The notes below the pieces were generated by a model. The model did no database searches. It was not told where the DNA came from and saw nothing but the letters and a program-made list of their open reading frames with translations. From positions 1 to 17,775 of the forward strand of contig JADJVW010000045.1 in the NCBI GenBank assembly GCA_016710365.1: a stretch of 17,775 nucleotides of DNA, given 5' to 3'. The stretch is from Candidatus Caldilinea saccharophila (GTDB lineage Bacteria > Chloroflexota > Anaerolineae > Caldilineales > Caldilineaceae). Positions 9,220-15,269 of the stretch are shown here, piece after piece. The translations under genes were made by a program, and so were the position numbers. Positions within the stretch are counted from its first letter, which is position 1, and every line of letters begins with the position of its first letter.

Positions 9220-10430
9220 TCATACGCGCTCGACAATCGTCGCAATCCCCATGCCGCCGCCTACGCACAGCGTGATCAGCGCGGTGCTTTTGTCCGTGCG
9301 CTCCAATTCGTCGAGCGCCGTGCCCAGCAGCATGGCGCCGGTCGCGCCCAGCGGATGGCCCAGCGCAATCGCGCCGCCGTTGACGTTCACTTTTTCCGTG
9401 CTGTCGAGATCCATATCGCGCAGAAAACGCAGCACGACCGCCGCAAACGCCTCGTTGACTTCGATCAGATCGATGTCGGCGATGCTCATGCCCGCCAGCT
9501 TGAGCGCCTTGCGCGCGGCCGGCCCTGGCCCGGTCAGCATGATCGTCGGTTCCGTGCCGACCAACGCGGCGGCTCGCACGCGGGCGCGTGGCTTCAGACC
9601 GAGCCGCGCGCCCGCCGTCTGCGCACCAACCAGCACCAGCGCCGCGCCGTCGACAATGCCCGACGCGTTGCCGGCTGTGTGGACGTGCTCGATCCTGGAT
9701 GCCTGTGGATATTTGGCGAGCGCGATGGCGTCGAACTGCGCCGCGCCGATGCGGGCAAAGGCAGGCTTGAGCGCGGCCAGTCCTTCCAGCGTGGTGTTGG
9801 CGCGGATGTGTTCGTCGTGGGCCAGGAGCACGACGCCCTGTGCGTCACACACTGGGATGATCGAGCGGAAGCGGCCTTGTTGCGTAGCCTGGGCCGCGCG
9901 CCGCTGCGACTCCAGTGCATAGCGATCCACATCCTCGCGGCTGAAGCCCTCAAGGGGTGGCGATCAGGTCGGCGCCGATGCCCTGCGGTACGGAAGCCGA
10001 TCGCACGGCTGACGCGCGGGTCTTCGTACATGGCGCCGCCGTCCGCGCCCATCGCCACGCGCGACATCGACTCGACGCCGCCCGCGACGACCAGCTCCTC
10101 CCAGCCGGAGCGCACCTTCATCGCCGCCATGTTGACCGTTTCCAGCCCCGACGCGCAAAAACGATTGATCTGCATGCCGGGCACATCTTCATGCCAACCC
10201 GCATAGAGGGCGGCCGTGCGCGCAATATTGCCGCCTTGCTCACCGATCGGCGTCACACAGCCGAGTACGACATCGTCGACCTGCGACGTATCCAGGTGCG
10301 TGCGGGCTGCGAGTGCATGAAATAAAGGAGCCAGCAGGTCCGCGGGAGTGACGTCGTGCAGCGCGCCATCGGCTTTACCGCGCCCGCGCGGCGTGCGGAT
10401 CGCATCATAGATAAAAGCTTCAGTTGTCAT
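9220..10430 (-). pseudogene. Acetyl-CoA acetyltransferase / 3-ketoacyl-CoA thiolase, double frameshift
   Basis: Thiolase that joins or cleaves acyl-CoA and acetyl-CoA. The start ATG 10430 has AAAGGA 8 bases upstream. The first part (10430 to about 9985) has nucleophile Cys92 in NRFCASGLE and VVAGGVESMS. The second part (about 9953 to 9220) has VNEAFA, the His motif NGGAIALGHPLGATG and the second Cys in TLCVGGGMG. Joined, they give about 400 residues, the normal length. Between them the frame shifts twice: after GFRTA the expected GIGADLIAT is read in the next frame (about 9985-9958), then EGFSREDVDRY returns in the third frame. The breaks fall at a short GC repeat (9981-9989) and a run of four G (9954-9957), which suggests sequencing error, but real decay cannot be excluded. 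If intact it forms a beta-oxidation pair with the downstream acyl-CoA dehydrogenase. Confidence 0.88.
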
Positions 10431-10476
10431 GAAGATCGTCCTTTGCATGAATCCTGGTGTGCGCCGTCATTATACA

Positions 10477-10609
10477 TCACAACGCCGTCGCCAACTTGCT
10501 CACGACCCAAGTCTCGGTGTAGTCGACATCGGAGCCGCCGCGGGGGCGCCGGAAAGTAGTAGAAGTTTTCCAGACCCTTGGTCAACTGCGCCCAACCAGG
10601 AATCCGCAC
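10477..10609 (-). pseudogene. Decayed 3' gene remnant, unrecognised
   Basis: Two pieces on the - strand read like one protein end broken by a single-base shift. RIPGWAQLTKGLENFYYF is encoded down to about 10550, then in the next frame FRRPRGGSDVD and DYTETWVVSKLATAL to a TGA at 10479-10477. The shift would lie in the TTTCC at about 10545-10550. Upstream, the continuing frames break again near 10610. I do not recognise the family. On the + strand, 10578-10724 is also open with good codon use (QGKARQTNDQILQALEGL), so which strand was coding is unresolved. The stretch 10431-10724 holds no intact gene. Confidence 0.35.
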
Positions 10610-10724
10610 CTACCTGCAGGGCAAGGCGCGCCAAACCAACGACCAAATCCTCCAGGCGTTGGAGGGCTTGCTGGCCGAATGGCAACGGCGCATTGTCACG
10701 GGTGAGTTACACGTCGAGTTGAAA

Positions 10725-10761
10725 GGCGGCCATCTGGACAGCCACAGTCCAGATGGCCGCC
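10725..10761 (-). terminator. Strong GC hairpin downstream of the cupin gene
   Basis: GGCGGCCATCTGGAC (10725-10739) and its perfect complement (10747-10761) form a 15-bp stem with a 7-base loop. On the - strand it starts 9 bases after the cupin stop and is followed only by TTTC, so it is either a terminator with a poor T tract or a 3' stabilising hairpin. It could also end transcripts coming from the other side. Confidence 0.55.
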
Positions 10762-10770
10762 AGCTTAATC

Positions 10771-11073
10771 TTACCCAGCTTCGTGGCCGATTTCGCCGCC
10801 TGTCTGATCGGGGCGCATGACCTCGGCGCCACGCATAAAACTGACAAAGATCAGCTCCTCGTCCAGCGCACGTATGGCATGGCTTTCCCCCTGCTCGAAG
10901 AGAAGCAGCGACGCGGGGCCATGCTCCACTTCATGCCCATCGCCCCCAGAAAACATGCCGCGCCCTTGCAGGACGACGATGTAGAAAGGAGAATCCGGCA
11001 CCGCGTGCTCTCCAATCGATTGGCCAGGGTTTAACATCCAACGCAGAATGCGAATGTCCTTATTGACCAGCAC
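10771..11073 (-). CDS. Small cupin-domain protein, 5' end uncertain
   Basis: At least 100 residues forming one cupin barrel: LNPGQSIGEHAVPDSPFYIVVLQGRG (motif 1 region, with one His and no HxH pair) and FEQGESHAIRALDEELIFVSF (motif 2 region, with His). Metal binding and substrate cannot be told. The open frame begins with GTG 11073 and has a TGA shortly upstream, but a far better start lies at ATG 11134 with AAAGGAGG (11147-11140) 5 bases before it. That frame stops after six codons, while a third frame encodes SHLEFHETDPMQ up to the GTG. The true 5' end may therefore be 11134 with small indels. It is monocistronic on the - strand, with a strong hairpin after it. Confidence 0.7.
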   Translation of the reverse strand: MLVNKDIRILRWMLNPGQSIGEHAVPDSPFYIVVLQGRGMFSGGDGHEVEHGPASLLLFEQGESHAIRALDEELIFVSFMRGAEVMRPDQTGGEIGHEAG

Positions 11074-11131
11074 TGGCTTTGCATAGGATCGGTTTCATGA
11101 AACTCAAGATGACTCAGTAGGGAGCGGATTC

Positions 11132-11147
11132 CATAAGGGCCTCCTTT
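11132..11147 (-). promoter_or_regulatory. Perfect Shine-Dalgarno plus ATG upstream of the cupin frame
   Basis: AAAGGAGG (11147-11140), a 5-base spacer and ATG (11134-11132) on the - strand form the best ribosome site in this region, yet its frame closes after six codons. It most likely marks the real start of the cupin gene and implies a frameshift between 11131 and 11074. Confidence 0.5.
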
Positions 11148-11478
11148 GGGCACGTGGATTTTGGCCCGTCACACATTGGCGCGCGTGCGGGTGTAAGGAG
11201 GAGATTACACAAGAGATCGCAGCGCATGTCAAGTCACCCACGCGGCTGCCACGCCTGGGGCAAGCGTCCAGATCGCTCGCACGCCCCAAAAACAATCAGC
11301 CGCAGACCGCGCTCCAGCAGATATGCTGAGTTAGTGAAACGCTTGCAACGCGCCCTGATAACCCGAAGCACGTCTCCAAGAGAATGGGTCGATCCTACTG
11401 ATTCCACCCTCTGTTCCGGCTACGATCTACAGTGTGATCTATTGATAGCGAGAAGCAGACACACGTTGGAGTGGAGAC
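11148..11478. other. Divergent intergenic region, cupin / NDH-2
   Basis: About 330 bases without a credible gene; the frames in it are Arg/His-rich and lack ribosome sites. It must hold the promoters of the - strand cupin gene and the + strand NADH dehydrogenase. The only structure I see is GTGTAA (11191-11196) pairing with TTACAC (11205-11210) around GGAGGAGA, a small inverted repeat that could be an operator. Confidence 0.5.
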
Positions 11479-12813
11479 ATGACAACAACTCGGCGTCACC
11501 AGGTGGTCATTGTCGGCGGCGGCTTTGCCGGGCTTCATGCTGCGACGTCGCTGCGTGACGCGCCCGTGCAGGTGACATTGGTGGATCGCCGCAACTTTCA
11601 CCTCTTCTCCCCTTTGCTCTACCAGGTTGCCACCGGCGCACTTTCGCCCGCCAATATCGCGGCCCCTCTGCGCGACGTTCTCAAAAAACAGAAGAATACC
11701 CGTGTGCTGCTTGGCGAAGTGATCGATTTTGACATAACCAACCACAAGGTGCTCCTGAGTGATGGCGAACTCGACTACGATACGTTGATCGTGGCTGTCG
11801 GCGTGCGCCACCATTATTTTGGCAACGAACACTGGGAAGCGCGTGCGCCCGGACTCAAGACAATTGAGGATGCCACGGAGATCCGCCGGCGCGTGCTGGA
11901 GGCTTTTGAAGTCGCGGAACGCGAGACTAACCGCGACGAGCAAGAGAAATGGCTTACTTTCGTGATCATCGGCGGCGGGCCTACCGGCGTTGAACTGGCC
12001 GGGGCATTAGGCGAGATCGCCCACCACACACTCAGGCACAACTTTCGCCAGGTGGATCCGTCGCTCGCTCGCATCATCCTTTTGGAGGGCGCGGATCGTA
12101 TTCTGCCCGTCTATCCGCCCGATCTCTCGGCGCACGCCACGCGCTCGCTCGCAAAGCTTGGCGTCACCGTCCTGACCGGCGCACTGGTCACCGATATTCA
12201 ACCGGGTTGTGTCACCGTGCGCAGCGGCGCACAAGATGTGCAAATTACCGCCCAGACTGTCCTCTGGGCGGCTGGAATGCAGGGATCGCCGCTAGGCCGC
12301 AAGCTGGCCGAAGCTGCTGGCGCACCGTTGGACCGCGCCGGGCGGCTGATTGTCGATGCTGATCTGACGTTGCCCCGCCACCCCGAACTGTTTGTGATTG
12401 GAGATCTGGCCCACTTCTCGCACCAGTCGGGCAAGCCGCTGCCGGGCGTCGCGCAGGTGGCCATGCAGCAAGGCAGCTACGTTGCGCGCCTGATTCGGGC
12501 GCGGCTTGCGGGCAACAGCCTCGCTCCCTTCCACTATCGAGACTATGGCAATATGGCGCCGATCGGCAGGGCGGCCGCGGTGGCAGAACTGGGCAGGCTC
12601 CACTTTCATGGCTGGCTTGGCTGGATGATGTGGCTCTTCGTCCACTTGATCTATATTGTGCAGTTTCAAAGCCGCGTGCTGGTGTTGGTTCAGTGGGGCT
12701 GGAATTACTTCACGCGCAGCCGCGGCGCACGCCTGATTACCGGCGCGGCGGGCCTGCGCTTCGGCCATCCGACTGCGGCGGGCCGTGGCGCCGATCACCC
12801 ACCTACGCCTTAG
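11479..12813 (+). CDS. ndh: Type II NADH:quinone oxidoreductase (NDH-2)
   Basis: Single-subunit, non-proton-pumping NADH dehydrogenase that passes electrons from NADH through FAD to membrane quinone. At 444 residues it has the full family layout: FAD motif IVGGGFAGLHAA (11-22), FHLFSPLLYQVATG (40-53), NAD(H) motif VIIGGGPTGVELAG (163-176), VLWAAGM (261-267), FVIGDLAH (305-312) and the quinone-side VAQVAMQQG (325-332). The C-terminal part is amphipathic to hydrophobic (about 376-406, rich in Trp, Leu, Phe and Val), as expected for membrane attachment. ATG 11479 is preceded by two GGAG boxes (11469-11476). It is monocistronic and converges with the DUF488 gene 34 bases downstream. Confidence 0.95.
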   Translation: MTTTRRHQVVIVGGGFAGLHAATSLRDAPVQVTLVDRRNFHLFSPLLYQVATGALSPANIAAPLRDVLKKQKNTRVLLGEVIDFDITNHKVLLSDGELDYDTLIVAVGVRHHYFGNEHWEARAPGLKTIEDATEIRRRVLEAFEVAERETNRDEQEKWLTFVIIGGGPTGVELAGALGEIAHHTLRHNFRQVDPSLARIILLEGADRILPVYPPDLSAHATRSLAKLGVTVLTGALVTDIQPGCVTVRSGAQDVQITAQTVLWAAGMQGSPLGRKLAEAAGAPLDRAGRLIVDADLTLPRHPELFVIGDLAHFSHQSGKPLPGVAQVAMQQGSYVARLIRARLAGNSLAPFHYRDYGNMAPIGRAAAVAELGRLHFHGWLGWMMWLFVHLIYIVQFQSRVLVLVQWGWNYFTRSRGARLITGAAGLRFGHPTAAGRGADHPPTP

Positions 12814-12847
12814 CGGCTCATGGCGGAACGCGCACAGTGGCGCACGT

Positions 12848-13201
12848 CTAGCGCCTGCCCGCTTCGAGATATTCCTTCAGCATCACCGCCTCGTTATGCG
12901 CCTCATCCCTGGCGCCGTAGATCAACGTGATGCGCCCTGTATCTGCCAGCTCAAGCAGGCGTTTGACGGCTTCCGGATTGTCCTCAAGCTCCTGCGTGTA
13001 GCGTTGGCAAAACTCTTCCCACTTCGCTGGGTCATGGTTGAACCACTTGCGCAGCTCAGTGCTGGGCGCAATCGCCTTGAGCCAGAGATCAAGCCTGGCT
13101 TTCTCTTTGGAGACGCCGCGCGGCCACAGCCGGTCGACGAGCACCCGGGTTCCATCTGCATCCGTCGCTGCGGTATAAGCACGTTTTAGCCTGATATCCA
13201 T
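12848..13201 (-). CDS. DUF488 (YeaO-like) family protein
   Basis: 117 residues. Motifs typical of the DUF488/YeaO family are RVLVDRLWPRGVSK (19-32), WFNHDPAKWEEF (53-64) and ITLIYGARDEAHNEA near the C-terminus. The biochemical role of the family is not established; it is a small cytoplasmic protein with conserved Arg, His and Asp residues. I chose ATG 13201, preceded by GGGGAGAG (13214-13207) with a 5-base spacer; the longer frame to 13309 adds residues unlike the family. It lies 147 bases downstream of the MerA-like flavoprotein on the same strand and may be co-transcribed unless the hairpin at 13310-13328 stops the message. Confidence 0.9.
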   Translation of the reverse strand: MDIRLKRAYTAATDADGTRVLVDRLWPRGVSKEKARLDLWLKAIAPSTELRKWFNHDPAKWEEFCQRYTQELEDNPEAVKRLLELADTGRITLIYGARDEAHNEAVMLKEYLEAGRR

Positions 13202-13309
13202 CGCATCTCTCCCCACTCGTTTGATTTGTATTGCGCCCTGTTGAAGCTGCGGAGTTTGCAGAGATTCGTCATACCGGAGGCGATGACCTACAAAACAACT
13301 TCGCCCCAA

Positions 13310-13328
13310 GTGTGAAGCCGGTTCACAC
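13310..13328 (-). terminator. Possible hairpin between MerA-like gene and DUF488 gene
   Basis: GTGTGAA (13310-13316) pairs exactly with TTCACAC (13322-13328) around GCCGG. It lies about 20 bases after the flavoprotein stop on the - strand and is followed, 15-20 bases on, by GTTGTTTTG. The stem is short and the T-run distant, so a terminator role is only possible. Confidence 0.3.
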
Positions 13329-13348
13329 GTGATCCGGCGCAGCTCTCT

Positions 13349-14971
13349 TTAGCGACGCCACCCCATCCACAGTTCCAGCACACGCTTGAGCCAGGGTTTC
13401 AGCCGGGCGCGGTTGTACTGGTTGGCTGCCTTCCAGATCGCCTCCGCCTGCGTGGGGTAGGGATGGATCACGTTTGCCAGCTTTGCCAGCCCGATGCCGC
13501 CCGCCATCGCCGTGGTGATCTCGCTGATCATCTCGCCGGCGTGCGCGGCGACGATGGTGGCGCCGAGAATCTTATCGCTGCCCGCCTTGACGTGAAGCTT
13601 GACAAAGCCCGCGGTCTCGCCGTCGGCGCGCGCCCGGTCGACGTGGCTCAACGGCTGCGTGAAGGTCTGCACTTTGATGCCCTGCGCCTCGGCCTCGTGC
13701 GCGTAGAGGCCGACATGCGCCACTTCGGGGTCGGTGAAGGTCGTCCACGGCACGATCAGGTCGCTCGCCTTGCGCTTGGGGCCGGGGAAGAGTGCATTTT
13801 GCAGCACGATGCGCGCAGTAGCGTCGGCGATGTGCGTGAACTGGTAGCGGATCGCCACATCGCCCGCCGCGTAAATATTCGGGTTGCTGGTGCGCAACGT
13901 GTCGTCGACCGTCACGCCGTGGTCGCTGTACGCCACGCCCGCGGCTTCCAGCCCCAGCCCCTGCACCGTCGGCGCCCGGCCGATCGAGACCAGAATCTCA
14001 TCCACCTCCACCTGCTCCCGCTTGCCCGCGCGCTCGAACTCGATCCCCCTGCCGGTGGCGGTGCGCTTCAGCGCCTTGACCGTCGCCTCAAAGATCAGCG
14101 CGATGCCGTCATCCACAAACGCCTGCTGCACGATGCGCGCGGCGTCCGCGTCCTCGCGGCTGAGCAATTGCGCGTTGTGCTCGATCACCGTCACCGTTGA
14201 GCCAAGGCGGGCGAAGGTCTGCGCCATCTCCGCGCCGATCGGCCCGCCGCCGATCACGGCCAGCCGCCGCGGCTGCTCGGTCAGTTCAAAGAGCGTCTCA
14301 TTGGTCAGGTAGCCGACTTCCTCAGCGCCTGGCACGTCGAGACGCCGCGGCTTGGAGCCGGTGGTGATCACCGCCTTGGCAAAGTGTAGCGTGACGCGTT
14401 CGCCGTCATGATCGACTTCGATGGCGTCGGGGCCGGTGAAGCGCGCCGCGCCAAAGTAGAGATCGACGCCGGCGCCGGTCACGCGCTGCACCGAATCGTC
14501 ATGGCTGATGGCGGCGCGAAGCTCGCGCATACGCGCCATCACCGCGCCGAAGTCCGCGGTTACGTCGCCGGCAACGTCGATGCCAAAGTGTTGCGCGCGG
14601 CGAATCTCACCGATGGCCTTGGCCGAGCGGATGATGCTCTTGGAGGGCACGCAGCCCGTGTTGAGACAGTCGCCGCCCATCAGGTGCTTCTCGATCAGCG
14701 CAACCTTGGCGCCCAGCCCCGCGCCGCCGATGGTCGAGACCAGCCCGGCCGTGCCGCTGCCGATGGCGATCAGGTTGTAGCGCCCGGCTGGACTGGGGTT
14801 GCGCCAGCCGATCGGGCGTGTATTGTCGAGCAGGGCGCGATTGAAGCGATCCATCGGCGTCACTTCCACCGGATAGGCGCGTGCGACCGTGGGGAGCTGT
14901 GCTGCCATTGATTCCTCTAGAATTCGTTCATCCACGCCTGTCATCTGCTCTATTCCTTTGCGCTTGGTCAT
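13349..14971 (-). CDS. MerA-like FAD-dependent pyridine nucleotide-disulfide oxidoreductase
   Basis: 540 residues of the lipoamide dehydrogenase / mercuric reductase family. Present are FAD motif IAIGSGTAGLVS (68-79), redox disulfide Cys102/Cys107 in GGDCLNTGCVPSK, NAD(P) motif VIGGGPIGAEMA (239-250), IYAAGDVA (367-374) and the C-terminal interface HPYPTQAE (503-510). It lacks the N-terminal heavy-metal domain and the C-terminal Cys-Cys pair that bind mercury in true MerA, and HPYPTQAE differs from the HxHPT of lipoamide dehydrogenase, so its substrate is open. The first 60 residues are an extra polar arm with VTPMDRFNRALLDN and GWRNPSP; the C-terminus (LKPWLKRVLELWMGWRR) is a basic amphipathic helix. 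The start is ambiguous: ATG 14944 (AAGGA, 9-base spacer) and ATG 14908 (GAGGA) have better sites than 14971. A TATACT box (15002-14997, - strand) may be its promoter -10. Confidence 0.9.
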   Translation of the reverse strand: MTKRKGIEQMTGVDERILEESMAAQLPTVARAYPVEVTPMDRFNRALLDNTRPIGWRNPSPAGRYNLIAIGSGTAGLVSTIGGAGLGAKVALIEKHLMGGDCLNTGCVPSKSIIRSAKAIGEIRRAQHFGIDVAGDVTADFGAVMARMRELRAAISHDDSVQRVTGAGVDLYFGAARFTGPDAIEVDHDGERVTLHFAKAVITTGSKPRRLDVPGAEEVGYLTNETLFELTEQPRRLAVIGGGPIGAEMAQTFARLGSTVTVIEHNAQLLSREDADAARIVQQAFVDDGIALIFEATVKALKRTATGRGIEFERAGKREQVEVDEILVSIGRAPTVQGLGLEAAGVAYSDHGVTVDDTLRTSNPNIYAAGDVAIRYQFTHIADATARIVLQNALFPGPKRKASDLIVPWTTFTDPEVAHVGLYAHEAEAQGIKVQTFTQPLSHVDRARADGETAGFVKLHVKAGSDKILGATIVAAHAGEMISEITTAMAGGIGLAKLANVIHPYPTQAEAIWKAANQYNRARLKPWLKRVLELWMGWRR

Positions 14972-15269
14972 TTAGCGATCTTTTCGTTTGATTTCAAGTA
15001 TAGCTATCGTAGCCTGTCCGGCAGTCTGTTTACCGTAACCGCGCCTACGTGATGCGGACGCGCGATCGGACGCGTATCGCTTCGCCCCTATCGCTGGCAG
15101 CATAGATGAAATCCACAGGGAGCAGTGGCGGATTCCATCGATTGGCAAAGTGTTGGATCACTCGCTACAATGGGGAGACAGCGCACTTTGGTCGCAAGCG
15201 ACGACGTGTTGTGGCTGGCCCAAACCATAAAAATTTGCGGTTTACCCGCTCACCCATCAGGAGATCATC
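14972..15269. other. Divergent intergenic region, flavoprotein / C11 peptidase
   Basis: Nearly 300 bases with no convincing gene; short frames here are Arg/Cys-rich and have no ribosome site. It holds the candidate promoters for both flanking genes. No repeats of the kinds seen at 1-6400 occur in it. Confidence 0.5.
15142..15171 (+). promoter_or_regulatory. Candidate sigma-70 promoter for the C11 peptidase gene
   Basis: TTGGCA (15142-15147) and TACAAT (15166-15171) are separated by 18 bases, close to the consensus. Transcription would start near 15178, about 90 bases before the AGGAG/ATG at 15270. Confidence 0.35.

Noticed and set aside
10578..10820. + strand 80-residue open frame
   Set aside because: Codon use is fair at first, but it runs through the 15-bp hairpin and into the cupin gene on the other strand, and has no ribosome site; kept only as part of the decayed region.
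11154..11558. + strand 134-residue open frame upstream of NDH-2
   Set aside because: Arg/Ser/His-rich, no ribosome site, and it overlaps the NDH-2 start in another frame.
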